This document shows, one piece after another, positions 24,633 to 33,353 of a stretch of DNA of 64,000 bases (its first letter is position 1; each line of letters starts with the position of its first letter). The stretch is from Nocardioides insulae DSM 17944 (GTDB lineage: Bacteria > Actinomycetota > Actinomycetes > Propionibacteriales > Nocardioidaceae). The stretch covers positions 682,001 through 746,000 of the forward strand of contig NZ_AUGU01000013.1 of the NCBI RefSeq assembly GCF_000422825.1, in the 5' to 3' direction. Position numbers and translations under genes: made by a program. The notes beneath the pieces are model-generated. The model did not search any database, had not been told where the DNA came from, and worked only from the letters and a program-made list of their open reading frames with translations.

Positions 24633-26168
24633 TCAGCCGCCCACGCCGGACAGCGGCTGCTCCGAGCCGAGCCAGGTGAGGAGCAGGCGTGCCCCGAACC
24701 CGGTCGGCCCCTCGGTCCACTCGAACTCGTCCTTCGCGGCGTCACCCACCGAGGCGATGTCGAGATGCGCCCACGGCACCTCGCCCGTGAATGCCTGGAG
24801 GAAGAGCGCGGCCGTGATCGCACCGGGGCCTCCGGCGGCGTTGTCCGCGTCCGCGATCTTGCTGGCCAACTTGTCGGCGTAGGTCGAGGTCAGTGGCATC
24901 CGCCACACCGGCTCACCCGAGGCCAGACCGGCGCTCTCCAGGTGACCGGCGAGCGCGTCGTCGTCGGCGAAGTAGCCGCCGAGATTCTGGCCGAGCGCGA
25001 CCTTCATCGCACCGGTCAGGGTGGCGATGTCGACCAGGGCGGCGGGCTGGAGGTGCGCGACGGCGTACGCCAGGGCGTCGGCCATCACCAGCCGCCCCTC
25101 GGCATCGGTGTTGGTGACCTCGCTGGTGCGTCCGTCGTAGTGACGTACGACGTCGCCGGGCCGCAGGGCATTGCCGGACACGGCGTTCTCGGCGGCGGCG
25201 ATCAGGCCGACCACCTTGACCGGGCAGCCGACCTGGGCCAGGGCGGCCATGGTGGAGATGACCACGCCACCGCCGGTCATGTCCCGCTTCATGGTGCGCA
25301 TGCCCTCGCCGGGCTTGATCGAGAGCCCACCGCTGTCGAAGGTGATCCCCTTGCCGACCAGCACCACCGTGGGTGTGGACCGCTTGGCCTTCGCGGGGGC
25401 GTAGTCGAGGCGGATCAGTCGGGGCGGGGTCACCGAGGCCTGTCCGACCCCGACCAGGCCACCGAAGCCCTCCTCGGCGAGCTGGGTCTCGTCCCACACG
25501 GTGCAGGTGAGGCCGTGCTCGGCCGCGATCTGGGCGGCCTGCTCGGCCAGCCAGGGCGGATTCTTGATGTTGGAGGGGGTGGTGGCCAACCGCCGTGCCT
25601 GCCAGGACGCGGTGGCGATGGCGACCGCCCGGCCCAACGCGGCCTGGTGCTCCTCGCCGATCTCGGCGAGGCGGACCTCGGCCACCGGCACCGATTCGGC
25701 ACCGGCGGCACGCCACACGAACGTGAACGACCCGAGCACCAGCCCGGCGACGAACGGCTCGATCGCGCGGTCGGGGTCGAGCGCGGGGATGGTGGTGGTC
25801 AGCTGCTCGGTGTCGCGCACGACGCGGGCGACCGCCGCTCCCGCCCGGCGGAAGTCGTCGGGGCGCTGGGCCCCGACCCCGACGAGCAGGATCCGGCGCA
25901 GCTGGGGCTGACCGGACGCGCCCGACGGCGTGACGTACGTCGTCACCTCGCCGGCCTTCCCGGTGGCACCCTCGACCTCGAGCACCCCGAGCAGGTCCAG
26001 CTCCTCGGCGAGCGCAGCGGCCCCGGGCCCGAGGACCAGGGCGTCGGACTCGTCGGCCGGGAGCACCGGCACGGCGATCACCTCGCCGCGGGTCACCGAG
26101 TCAGGACCGGTGCCGGCCAGGGTGAAGCGCGGGGGCGTCACCTGGGCCGGCAGCTCACCCAACGACAT
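24633..26168 (-). CDS. pepA: Leucyl aminopeptidase, M17 family
   Basis: A 511-residue cytosolic di-zinc aminopeptidase. An N-terminal macro-like domain precedes the catalytic M17 domain, with GKGITFDSGGLSIKPG (metal/Lys site, about 265-280) and the family signature NTDAEGRLVMADAL (about 345-358). It releases N-terminal residues from peptides and may help recycle cysteinylglycine from mycothiol/glutathione-type adducts. It starts inside the end of the DUF3117 gene (14-base overlap) and converges with the methyltransferase gene, leaving an 11-base gap. Confidence 0.93.
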   Translation of the reverse strand: MSLGELPAQVTPPRFTLAGTGPDSVTRGEVIAVPVLPADESDALVLGPGAAALAEELDLLGVLEVEGATGKAGEVTTYVTPSGASGQPQLRRILLVGVGAQRPDDFRRAGAAVARVVRDTEQLTTTIPALDPDRAIEPFVAGLVLGSFTFVWRAAGAESVPVAEVRLAEIGEEHQAALGRAVAIATASWQARRLATTPSNIKNPPWLAEQAAQIAAEHGLTCTVWDETQLAEEGFGGLVGVGQASVTPPRLIRLDYAPAKAKRSTPTVVLVGKGITFDSGGLSIKPGEGMRTMKRDMTGGGVVISTMAALAQVGCPVKVVGLIAAAENAVSGNALRPGDVVRHYDGRTSEVTNTDAEGRLVMADALAYAVAHLQPAALVDIATLTGAMKVALGQNLGGYFADDDALAGHLESAGLASGEPVWRMPLTSTYADKLASKIADADNAAGGPGAITAALFLQAFTGEVPWAHLDIASVGDAAKDEFEWTEGPTGFGARLLLTWLGSEQPLSGVGG

Positions 26169-26322
26169 CCTTCAGGGCCGCGCCGAGCGCGGTGGCCTCG
26201 TCGGGCTTCAGTTCGACGACCAGGCGGCCGCCACCCTCCAGAGGCACGCGCATGATGATGCCGCGCCCCTCCTTGGTGACCTCCAGAGGACCATCTCCGG
26301 TCCGGGGCTTCATCGCCGCCAT
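26155..26322 (-). CDS. DUF3117 family protein
   Basis: A 55-residue protein: MAAMKPRTGDGPLEV at the start, KEGRGIIMRVPLEGGGRLV in the middle, KDVVG at the end. This is the highly conserved actinobacterial DUF3117 family (Rv1211 in M. tuberculosis, from memory), whose role is unclear although a calmodulin-like link has been proposed. A GATGAGG ribosome site precedes the ATG. Its last 14 bases overlap pepA in another frame, implying coupling. Confidence 0.93.
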   Translation of the reverse strand: MAAMKPRTGDGPLEVTKEGRGIIMRVPLEGGGRLVVELKPDEATALGAALKDVVG

Positions 26323-26448
26323 GCGCAACCTCATCTTTCAGCGTCCTGGGAGGGGCCCGGCACACGCCGGACCCGAACGGGTGAAGCCATTATCCCCCAT
26401 CGCTGATGTGCGAGAACACACACCCCGCGTCCGGCCGTCGGTGAGCGC

Positions 26449-26871
26449 TCACACCGCCGAGGTGACGTAGCCGAGCGTGAACACGACCGCGGCCACCACC
26501 ATCCCGAGGTGGCCGGCCAGCGAGAGCCAGAGGTTGCCCACCCGATGCTCGTGTCCCCCGCGGGCGCGGCGGCCTCGGGCGGGCTTCCAGCGCATCAGGA
26601 TCAGCAGGCCGGCGGCGGCGACCACCCACCAGCAGCCGAGCGCGAGCACACCGATCAGGTCACCGGCTCCGACGTCGTCGGGGAGGAGCAGGAAGGTGAC
26701 CCAGAGCAGGACCGCCACGGCGCCGGCCACGGTGTGTACGCCGAGCAGCGCGGGGCCCACCCGGTGGTCGCCTCGGCCCCGACCGAGCAGCATCCGGGTC
26801 AGCACCACCACCGCCGCGGCCAGGACCGTGCAGAGGTAGACGAGGATCGCCGTGACAGACACGCTCGGCAT
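26449..26871 (-). CDS. Small four-helix membrane protein, unknown function
   Basis: A 140-residue protein with four hydrophobic helices (about residues 3-25, 35-60, 70-92 and 113-135) and a basic loop (KPARGRRARGGHEHR) before the last. No family recognised. The ATG at 26871 is chosen over an upstream in-frame start because it begins just before the first helix. It lies 19 bases after the DivIVA-domain gene on the same strand, at the end of the dapE operon. Confidence 0.6.
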   Translation of the reverse strand: MPSVSVTAILVYLCTVLAAAVVVLTRMLLGRGRGDHRVGPALLGVHTVAGAVAVLLWVTFLLLPDDVGAGDLIGVLALGCWWVVAAAGLLILMRWKPARGRRARGGHEHRVGNLWLSLAGHLGMVVAAVVFTLGYVTSAV

Positions 26872-26890
26872 TGTGACCCAGGTTGCCGCC

Positions 26891-27178
26891 TCAGTCCTCT
26901 TCCTCACCACCCCGGCCGCCCTCGCGGGCGGCCGGAGGCCCGTCGAGCTCCTCGGCGAGGCGGCTCAGGAGGGCATCCACCTCCGCCATCCGGTAGCCGC
27001 GGACGGCGAGGGGGAAGCGCACCCGGCGCAGGTCGGTGCCGGTCAGCGGCCGGGCCGACGGCACCAGGGTGTCGGGGCTGTCGTCGTACGCACGGGACAT
27101 GGGCGCTCCGCGTCCGGCGGCGACCAGCGCGATCCCGCCCATGGCGAGCACGATCACGATGGCGAAGACCCACATCAT
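26891..27178 (-). CDS. DivIVA-domain membrane protein
   Basis: A 95-residue protein: one N-terminal membrane helix (about 2-22), a linker, then the DivIVA N-terminal motif VRFPLAVRGYRMAEVDALLSRLAEEL (about 53-78) and an acidic, Gly/Glu-rich tail. The motif is the membrane-curvature/pole targeting module of Wag31-type proteins, but the long coiled coil is missing. Related small proteins occur beside dapE and the LOG-like gene in many actinobacteria. A role near growth or division sites is inferred. Confidence 0.8.
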   Translation of the reverse strand: MMWVFAIVIVLAMGGIALVAAGRGAPMSRAYDDSPDTLVPSARPLTGTDLRRVRFPLAVRGYRMAEVDALLSRLAEELDGPPAAREGGRGGEEED

Positions 27179-27185
27179 CGGCGGA

Positions 27186-27911
27186 TCACCGCGAGTCCCG
27201 GGCCTTGACCATCAGCTCGACCATCTCCTCGACGTCATCGGTGAGGGTGAGCATGTCGAGGTCGCTCTGCTTGATCCGCCGATCGGCGAGCATGCTCTTG
27301 CTCATCCACTCCAGCAACCCGTGCCAGTGCTCGGTGCCCATCAGCACGATCGGGAACTGGGTGATCTTGCGGGTCTGCGCCAGGGTCATCGCCTCGAAGA
27401 GCTCGTCGAGGGTGCCGAGCCCGCCCGGCAGCACGACGTACCCCTGGGAGTACTTCACGAACATCATCTTGCGCACGAAGAAGTAGCGGAAGTGAAGGCC
27501 GAAGGTGACGTGGTCGTTGACGCGGTCCTCCCAGGGCAGCTCGATGCCCAGACCGACGCTCTCACCCCCGGCCTCGGTGGCACCGCGGTTGGCAGCCTCC
27601 ATCGCTCCCGGGCCGCCCCCGGTGATCACGGTGAAGCCGGCCTCGGCGAGTGCGGCGCCGACCTCCACTCCGAGGCGGTACGACGGGTGATCGGCGGGCG
27701 TGCGCGCGGAGCCGAAGACCGAGATGGCCGGCCCGATCTCGGCCAGGTCGTTGAAGCCCTCGACCAGTTCGGCCTGCATCTTCATCACCCGCCACGGGTC
27801 GGTGTGGACCCAACTGCTGGAGTCGGTGGTGTCCAGCAGCCGCTGGTCGGTGGTGCTGCCCTCGGGGCGGCCCTGGGTGGGCTTGGGTCCGTGTCCGGTA
27901 CGGCGGGTCAT
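27186..27911 (-). CDS. TIGR00730/LOG-like Rossmann-fold protein
   Basis: A 241-residue protein of the LOG family. GGGPGAMEAANRGA (about 103-116) and the signature PGGLGTLDELFEAMTL (about 160-175) are intact, as in cytokinin-riboside 5'-monophosphate phosphoribohydrolases. Bacterial members hydrolyse AMP-type nucleotides or are of unknown role; the mycobacterial homologue Rv1205 makes cytokinins. A polar N-terminal extension of about 40 residues precedes the domain. The ATG at 27911 overlaps the dapE stop by four bases, so the two are coupled. Confidence 0.88.
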   Translation of the reverse strand: MTRRTGHGPKPTQGRPEGSTTDQRLLDTTDSSSWVHTDPWRVMKMQAELVEGFNDLAEIGPAISVFGSARTPADHPSYRLGVEVGAALAEAGFTVITGGGPGAMEAANRGATEAGGESVGLGIELPWEDRVNDHVTFGLHFRYFFVRKMMFVKYSQGYVVLPGGLGTLDELFEAMTLAQTRKITQFPIVLMGTEHWHGLLEWMSKSMLADRRIKQSDLDMLTLTDDVEEMVELMVKARDSR

Positions 27912-29020
27912 GCCGGCTCCTCGGTCTGATCGGTGCGGGTGTCGGGAAGGCTGGTGAGCCACGTGCGCAGAGCTTCCTCGCAGTGCCTCAGCTCCGCGAC
28001 GGGCACGTGCTCCTCCTGTTTGTGCGCCAGCAGCGGGTCGCCGGCGCCGTAGTTGACCGCGGGCACGCCGAGGGCGGTGAAGCGGGCCACGTCGGTCCAG
28101 CCGAACTTGGGCGCGACCCGGCCGCCGACGGCCTCGATGAAGGCGCTGGCGGCCGGTCGGTCGAGACCGGGAAGCGCCCCGGGCGCGAGGTCGGTGACGG
28201 TCAGGTCGTACCCCTCGAAGAACTCCTGCACGTAGGCGAGGGCCTCCTCCTCGGTGCGGTCGGGGGCGAAGCGGTGGTTGACCGTGACGACGCACTCGTC
28301 GGGGACGACGTTGCCGGCGACGCCGCCGGAGATGAACACCGCGTTGAGGCCCTCGTGGTACGTCAACCCGTCGATGACCGGCCGGCGCGGCTGATAGGCC
28401 TGGAGCCGGTTGAGGATGTCGGCGGCGCCGTGGATCGCGTTGACCCCGCGCCATGAGCGGGCGGAGTGGGCGCGCTCGCCCTGCGTGCGGACCTCGACCC
28501 GGAGGGTGCCCTGGCAGCCGGCCTCGACGGAGGCGTTCGAGGGCTCCATGAGGATCGCGAAGTCCCCGGCGAGCAGGTCCGGGTCCGACTCGGCGAGGTG
28601 CCGCAGGCCGTTGTGCTCGGCGGCGATCTCCTCGGCGTCGTAGAAGAGCAGGGTGAGGTCGCGCACCGGCTCGCGGACGGTGTGCGCCAGCCGCAGGATG
28701 ACCGCGTCGTTGCCCTTCATGTCGCAGGTGCCCAGGCCGTAGAGCAGATCACCCTCCAGGCGACTGGGCAGGTTGTCGTTGACCGGCACGGTGTCGAGGT
28801 GGCCGGCCAGGATCACCCGCTCGCCGGTGGGGTTGGCGGCACCGAGCTCGGTGCGGGCCACCACGGTGTTGCCGCGCCGGGTGACGTGCAGATGGGGTAG
28901 CTCCCGCAGCGCGGCCTCGACCGCGTCGGCGATCGGCTCCTCCCCCAGGCTGACCGACTCGATGTCGACGAGTTGGCGGGTGAGCGTCACGACGTCCTGG
29001 GCGAGATCGATCCTCGGCAT
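27908..29020 (-). CDS. dapE: Succinyl-diaminopimelate desuccinylase
   Basis: A 370-residue M20-family amidohydrolase that releases L,L-diaminopimelate for lysine and peptidoglycan. Metal-binding elements are visible: AGHLDTVPV (first zinc His/Asp), GLGTCDMKG, and YDAEEIAAEHNG with the catalytic Glu pair; a later His is near LLAHKQEEH. The ATG at 29020 is preferred over a TTG four codons upstream. It heads the dapE-LOG-DivIVA unit and lies 12 bases after the tetR-type gene, so some read-through is likely. dapC and dapD are elsewhere in the window. Confidence 0.92.
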   Translation of the reverse strand: MPRIDLAQDVVTLTRQLVDIESVSLGEEPIADAVEAALRELPHLHVTRRGNTVVARTELGAANPTGERVILAGHLDTVPVNDNLPSRLEGDLLYGLGTCDMKGNDAVILRLAHTVREPVRDLTLLFYDAEEIAAEHNGLRHLAESDPDLLAGDFAILMEPSNASVEAGCQGTLRVEVRTQGERAHSARSWRGVNAIHGAADILNRLQAYQPRRPVIDGLTYHEGLNAVFISGGVAGNVVPDECVVTVNHRFAPDRTEEEALAYVQEFFEGYDLTVTDLAPGALPGLDRPAASAFIEAVGGRVAPKFGWTDVARFTALGVPAVNYGAGDPLLAHKQEEHVPVAELRHCEEALRTWLTSLPDTRTDQTEEPA

Positions 29021-29032
29021 GGCCACAGTCAA

Positions 29033-29803
29033 TCAGGCACGAGGTCGGCGGGGCTGACGACCCAGATGGACGAGCACCCCGTCGATGATCCGGGCGAGTC
29101 CGAACTCCAGTTCCCGGGCCGGGTCGCTCGCCGCCTGGTAGGCCTCACCTGCCGCCTGGCCGACCCGTCCGGCGATGGGGTAATCGCGCCCGGCCATCAC
29201 CCGCCCCAGCTCGCCGGAGTTGGCCTCCCACCACTCGAGCTCACTCATCCCCATCTCCCGCTCGGCCAATCGAGCACGGTGCGCGGATCCCGCGGCGTTG
29301 CCGGCGAACCCGGTCAGCAGGGCGATCGTCTGGTCCATCTCGATGTCGTCCAGGCCGATCCCCTCGACGGCCCCGAGCTGCCACTCGTACCGCTCGGCCG
29401 ACGCGGGCCCCAGCCAGGCGCGGAGGCCGACGACGTCCAGGATCCAGGGGTGGGCCAGGCAGTCGTCGTACTGCACCCGGGCGACCATCTCCAGTCGGTC
29501 GGCGAGGTCCTCGGGCAACTCCGGGAGCGTCCGGCGGGCGAGCACCTGGTCGACCATCAGCACGATCAGGTCGCCGCGGCTCGGCACATAGGTGTAGAGG
29601 CTCATCACGCCCAGCCCGAGCTCCTTGGCGAGCACTCGCATCGACAGCGCCGCCAGCCCGTCGCGGTCGGCCAGGTCGATGCCGGCGTCGACCACGGCGT
29701 CCACGCTCAGCCGCTGTCGCGGGCCGCGACGGGTCGGCGTCTCGGCCGGCGCGGCGACATGTCGCCAGAGCAGTTCGAGGGAGGGGTCCGGGTCGCGTGC
29801 CAC
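29033..29803 (-). CDS. TetR/AcrR-family repressor of the adjacent ABC exporter
   Basis: A 256-residue regulator: HTH at about residues 32-78 (ALSMRVLAKELGLGVMSLYTYVPSRGDLIVLMV), then a ligand domain resembling the TetR C-terminal class. Residues 1-30 are a polar extension. It is divergent from a two-gene ABC-2 exporter, with two matching palindromic operators between them, so it most likely represses both itself and the exporter until a substrate binds. The inducer is unknown. dapE follows 12 bases downstream on the same strand. Confidence 0.9.
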   Translation of the reverse strand: MARDPDPSLELLWRHVAAPAETPTRRGPRQRLSVDAVVDAGIDLADRDGLAALSMRVLAKELGLGVMSLYTYVPSRGDLIVLMVDQVLARRTLPELPEDLADRLEMVARVQYDDCLAHPWILDVVGLRAWLGPASAERYEWQLGAVEGIGLDDIEMDQTIALLTGFAGNAAGSAHRARLAEREMGMSELEWWEANSGELGRVMAGRDYPIAGRVGQAAGEAYQAASDPARELEFGLARIIDGVLVHLGRQPRRPRA

Positions 29804-29822
29804 GTTGCCACTCTAGCGACGT

Positions 29823-29878
29823 CGTACGGCGTACGGAATAAATGCTCGCGTGGAGCAGTTCACTCCGTACGCCGTACG
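29823..29878. promoter_or_regulatory. Double TetR-type operator between tetR-like gene and ABC exporter
   Basis: Two 15-base arms are exact reverse complements: CGTACGGCGTACGGA (29823-29837) and TCCGTACGCCGTACG (29864-29878). Each arm is itself near-palindromic (CGTACG-N-CGTACG). Centres are 41 bp apart, about four helical turns, so two dimers would sit on one face. This fits dual repression of divergent promoters. Confidence 0.75.
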
Positions 29879-29895
29879 CCAAAGGAGATCCACCC

Positions 29896-30837
29896 ATGCC
29901 TCCGCCTCCCCTGCTGGCGCGTGCCGTCCACAAGCGGTACGCCGACACCACCGCCCTCGACGGGCTCGACCTCGAGATCGCCTCGGGCACCATCCACGCC
30001 CTCCTGGGCCCGAACGGTGCGGGCAAGAGCACCGCCGTCAACGTCTTCAGCACGCTCACCCGGCACGACCGCGGCGAGGTCCTCGTCGCCGGCCACGACG
30101 TGCGCCGCCAGGCCGCACGGGTGCGCGCGGAGATCGGCCTGGTCGGGCAGGCGACCGCCCTCGACCCGATGCTGCACGGCCGGGAGAACCTGGTGATGTT
30201 CGGCCGCCTGCACGGGCTGGCGAACTCCGCGGCCCGCGACCGCGCCGCGGAACTGCTCGAGGGGTTCGGTCTCGCCGACGCCGCGGACCGGAAGGTGTCG
30301 ACGTACTCGGGCGGGATGCAGCGTCGCCTGGACATCGCCGCCGCTCTCATCAGGCGGCCTGGCCTCCTGTTCCTGGATGAGCCCACCACCGGACTCGACC
30401 CGCGCGGGCGGCTGGACGTGTGGGCGGCCATCCGCCGGGTCGTGGAGCAGGGCACCACGGTGCTCCTGACCACGCAGTACCTCGACGAGGCAGATCAGCT
30501 CGCCGACCGGATCACCGTGCTGGGCGCCGGTCGGGTGATCGCCGAGGGCACGGCGGGCGAACTCAAGGACGGCCTGGGTGGGGACCGGGTGATCGTGACG
30601 GTGCCCGACGCGACGGCGTTCGCCCGGATGGTCGATCTGCTGGACGGGGAGCCCGATCCGGATCGCCGTCAGGTCACGGTCGCGGCCGGCCCGGCGGGCG
30701 GGACGCACACCCTGATGACGGTGGTCCGCTCCCTCGACGCCGCCGGCATCCGGGTCGACGACCTGGTGCTGCGGCGCCCCACCCTGGACGAGGTCTTCCT
30801 CCACCTCACCGCCCCGACGACAGGAGTCTCACGATGA
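29896..30837 (+). CDS. ABC-2 exporter ATP-binding subunit (DrrA-like)
   Basis: A 313-residue ATPase with Walker A GPNGAGKST (about 38-46), signature SGGMQRRLDIAAAL (about 138-151), Walker B LLFLDEPTTGLDP (about 158-170), and the DrrA-type C-terminal domain. It powers export of drugs, antibiotics or lipids by the partner permease. The ATG follows a strong AAAGGAG site and lies just after the operator. It overlaps the permease start by four bases. Substrate unknown; DrrA homology suggests hydrophobic drugs. Confidence 0.92.
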   Translation: MPPPPLLARAVHKRYADTTALDGLDLEIASGTIHALLGPNGAGKSTAVNVFSTLTRHDRGEVLVAGHDVRRQAARVRAEIGLVGQATALDPMLHGRENLVMFGRLHGLANSAARDRAAELLEGFGLADAADRKVSTYSGGMQRRLDIAAALIRRPGLLFLDEPTTGLDPRGRLDVWAAIRRVVEQGTTVLLTTQYLDEADQLADRITVLGAGRVIAEGTAGELKDGLGGDRVIVTVPDATAFARMVDLLDGEPDPDRRQVTVAAGPAGGTHTLMTVVRSLDAAGIRVDDLVLRRPTLDEVFLHLTAPTTGVSR

Positions 30838-31625
30838 GCGCGCTGAGCACTGCGGCCCGGCAGACCTGGGTGATCACCCAGCGTGACCTCAAGTACTGGC
30901 AGCGGGAGCCCTGGGCCCCGATCTTCAACCTGGCCTTCAGCATCATGCTGCTGCTGGTCTTCGGCTATCTCTTCGGCGGCGCGATCGAGATCCCGGGCGG
31001 CGGCGACTATCTGGACTACCTGCTGCCCGGCATGTTCGCCCTCTCGATGCTCTTCGGCGTCGAGACGACGATGGGCGCGATCACCGCCGACACCAAGCGC
31101 GGGATCACCGACCGGTTCCGCTCCCTGCCGATGAGCGGGGTGACCGTCCCGCTCGGACGCGCACTGGCCGACCTGCTCAACTCCGCGGTGCAGCTCGCGG
31201 TCCTGATGGTCGGCGGCCTGCTGGTGGGCTGGCACGTGGACGGCGGATGGGGCGCGGCCATGCTCGCGGTCGGACTGCTGCTGTGGTTCCGGCTGGCGAT
31301 GCTGTGGATCGGCATCTACCTGGGACTCACCTTCCGCGCGGAGGGTGCCCTGATGGCGGTGCAGGTGCTGGTCTGGCCGCTCGGCTTCCTGTCCAACCTG
31401 TTCGTGGCGCCCGAGACGATGCCGGGCTGGCTCGGGTTCCTGGCGCAGTGGAACCCGGTCTCGGCCACCGCCGCCGCCTGTCGCGAGCTGTTCGGCAATC
31501 CCACCGGCCTGTCCGACGGCGTGCTCGCCACCTACGCCGTACCGCTGGCGCTGGCCTGGCCACTCCTGCTCATCGCGATCTTCGCTCCCCTGTCCGCCCG
31601 CGCCTACCGGCGCCTCTCCAAGTGA
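30834..31625 (+). CDS. ABC-2 exporter permease subunit (DrrB-like)
   Basis: A 263-residue membrane protein with six hydrophobic helices (about residues 29-48, 62-80, 108-135, 140-165, 172-195, 232-255) and the ABC-2 motif ITADTKRGITDRFRSLPMS in the coupling-helix region. It forms the pore for the ATPase encoded directly upstream (ATGA overlap). It is the last gene of the TetR-controlled unit; a long imperfect hairpin follows. Confidence 0.9.
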   Translation: MSALSTAARQTWVITQRDLKYWQREPWAPIFNLAFSIMLLLVFGYLFGGAIEIPGGGDYLDYLLPGMFALSMLFGVETTMGAITADTKRGITDRFRSLPMSGVTVPLGRALADLLNSAVQLAVLMVGGLLVGWHVDGGWGAAMLAVGLLLWFRLAMLWIGIYLGLTFRAEGALMAVQVLVWPLGFLSNLFVAPETMPGWLGFLAQWNPVSATAAACRELFGNPTGLSDGVLATYAVPLALAWPLLLIAIFAPLSARAYRRLSK

Positions 31626-31631
31626 CCCCGG

Positions 31632-31692
31632 GTAGCCCGGGACGGAAAGCACGTCCGAACACCCTCCGAGGGCGCTCTTCGTCCCGGACTAC
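31632..31692. terminator. Imperfect inverted repeat between ABC permease and azlD
   Basis: GTAGCCCGGGACG (31632-31644) pairs with CGTCCCGGACTAC (31680-31692) with one G-T type mismatch, enclosing 35 bases that contain a smaller CCTCCGAGG hairpin. It sits in the gap of convergent genes and overlaps the azlD stop. A bidirectional terminator is likely, but the large loop lowers confidence. Confidence 0.45.
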
Positions 31693-32003
31693 ACCAGCCG
31701 CACCAGGGCGGCGACGGCGGCAGCACCGAAGACCACGACCAGGAACGGGGCCCGCAGCAGCAGCATGACCACGGCCGCGGCGAGTCCGACCACCCGGGCG
31801 TCCAACACCAGGGCCCGCCCCTCCCCGAGCACCTGTACGGCGATCAGCGCCGCGAGCAGGGCCACCGGGATCAGGGCCGCCACCCGGGTGGCCAGCGGGT
31901 GGGCCAGCACCCGCTCGGGCACGGAGAGGCCGGCCAGCTTCAGGGCGTAGGAGGCGACCCCCGACACCAGGATCGCGGCCCACAGCACCGCCTGCTCGCT
32001 CAT
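31689..32003 (-). CDS. azlD: AzlD-type small subunit of branched-chain amino acid exporter
   Basis: A 104-residue protein with three or four hydrophobic helices and the AzlD pattern (GVASYALKLAGL near the start). AzlC and AzlD together export branched-chain amino acids and their analogues; AzlD is the small partner. Its start overlaps the azlC stop by four bases. It is the third gene of the regulator-azlC-azlD operon. Confidence 0.88.
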   Translation of the reverse strand: MSEQAVLWAAILVSGVASYALKLAGLSVPERVLAHPLATRVAALIPVALLAALIAVQVLGEGRALVLDARVVGLAAAVVMLLLRAPFLVVVFGAAAVAALVRLV

Positions 32004-32740
32004 CTCGCCTCCCGCTGGCCGGCCTCGGCAGGCGCGTCGGTGGCGTCAGCGGCATGCGGGATGAACAGCCCGACCGCCACGGCCACGACCCCGCCGAGGA
32101 TGACCGGGACGCCGGCCGGGCTCAACGGCACCAGGCCGGTGGCGACCGCCGCGCCGATCAGGGCGACGATCCGCTGCGGCCAGGCGGTGAGCCGCGGCCA
32201 GAGCAGCGCGAGGAAGGCGGCGCCCACGGCTGCGTCCAGGCCGAAGGTGCGGGGGTCGCCCATCGCCTGCCCGGCCAGGGCACCGATCAGCGTCATCAGG
32301 TTCCACAGCACGAAGATCGACCAGCCGGTGAGCCGGAAGGCGAGCCGGGTGAACCGCTCACCGTCGTCGTCGGGCTGCCCCAGCGCCATCGCGGTGGACT
32401 CGTCGATCACCACCTGGGCGTGGACGAGCCGGCGCCAGCCGCGCAGGTGCAGACGGGGTGCCAGGGCGAGCCCGTAGAAGGCGTTCCGACTGGCCAGCAG
32501 GGTCGAGGTGAGAGCACCCGCCCACGGCGAACCGCCGGCGGCGATGACGCCGGCGAAGGCGAACTGGGAGGCGCCGCTGAAGACCAGCAGGGACAGCGCG
32601 CAGGCCTGCCAGACATCCATCCCCGAGGCCGTGGCCAGGGCGCCGAAGGAGACGCCGTACGCACCGGTGGCGATGCCGACGCCGAGGGAGTCGACGACGA
32701 CCTCGCGCCGGGAGGTGCTCGACGCCGTCACCGTGCTCAC
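32000..32740 (-). CDS. azlC: AzlC-type branched-chain amino acid exporter large subunit
   Basis: A 246-residue membrane protein with about seven helices and the AzlC signature stretch (GIATGAYGVSFGALATASG at residues 21-39, FSGASQFAFAGV near 54-65, and ASRNAFYGLALAP near 84-96). It exports valine/isoleucine/leucine analogues with AzlD. It overlaps the upstream regulator by four bases, so the three genes are one transcriptional and translational unit, which is reached by transcription from ileS upstream. Confidence 0.9.
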   Translation of the reverse strand: MSTVTASSTSRREVVVDSLGVGIATGAYGVSFGALATASGMDVWQACALSLLVFSGASQFAFAGVIAAGGSPWAGALTSTLLASRNAFYGLALAPRLHLRGWRRLVHAQVVIDESTAMALGQPDDDGERFTRLAFRLTGWSIFVLWNLMTLIGALAGQAMGDPRTFGLDAAVGAAFLALLWPRLTAWPQRIVALIGAAVATGLVPLSPAGVPVILGGVVAVAVGLFIPHAADATDAPAEAGQREAR

Positions 32741-33306
32741 CGCCCGCCCCGGTGCTCGCTGATCAGCACCGCGGTGGTCTCCGGCTCGAGCGCCTCGAAC
32801 ACGTGCGGCTCGGCCCCGGAGTAGGTGATGTAGTCGCCCGGTCCGAGCTCGACCGGCGCAGCGGCGGGCCCTACCCGGGCGCGGCCGACCCCGATCACGA
32901 CGTGCTCGACCACGCCGGGCATGTGGGGGTCGGACTCCCTGACCGACCCCGGCGAGGCCACGATGCGGTAGAGGTCCCGGCGGACCTGCGGCGGCGCCGC
33001 GGACAGCACGGTCGCCTGGAACGACGCGACGTCGGAGACGACGGCGACCCCCTCGTTCCGGCGGATCACGGTGGCCGGCGCCTGCGCCGGCTCGACCAGG
33101 TCGGCGAAGGGGACGTCGAGGGCCACCGAGAGCGCCCAGATCGTCTCGACGCTGGGATTGCCGGCCCCCGCCTCCAGCTGCGAGAGCGTCGACTTCGAGA
33201 TGTCCGCACGGCGGGCGAGCTCCGCCTGGCTCAGCCCGACCCGCTCCCGGTGAGTGCGCAGCGATCGCGCGATCACCGGGAGCAGGCTCTGCCTGTCAGC
33301 TGTCAT
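32737..33306 (-). CDS. XRE-family regulator with cupin domain, adjacent to azlCD
   Basis: A 189-residue regulator: XRE helix-turn-helix at about residues 12-66 (ERVGLSQAELARRADISKSTLSQLE), then a cupin sensor domain (about 110-185, with HMPGVVEHVVIG and LGPGDYITYSGAEPH). This architecture often controls amino-acid export or polyamine genes. The ATG at 33306 is chosen because the HTH follows directly; upstream in-frame sequence has no similarity. It overlaps azlC, implying control of its own operon, with an amino-acid-related ligand as the likely signal. Confidence 0.88.
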   Translation of the reverse strand: MTADRQSLLPVIARSLRTHRERVGLSQAELARRADISKSTLSQLEAGAGNPSVETIWALSVALDVPFADLVEPAQAPATVIRRNEGVAVVSDVASFQATVLSAAPPQVRRDLYRIVASPGSVRESDPHMPGVVEHVVIGVGRARVGPAAAPVELGPGDYITYSGAEPHVFEALEPETTAVLISEHRGGR

Positions 33307-33353
33307 GCGTCCATTATGCCGAACGATTCGTTCGCCACCAAGGACGTATCGGC

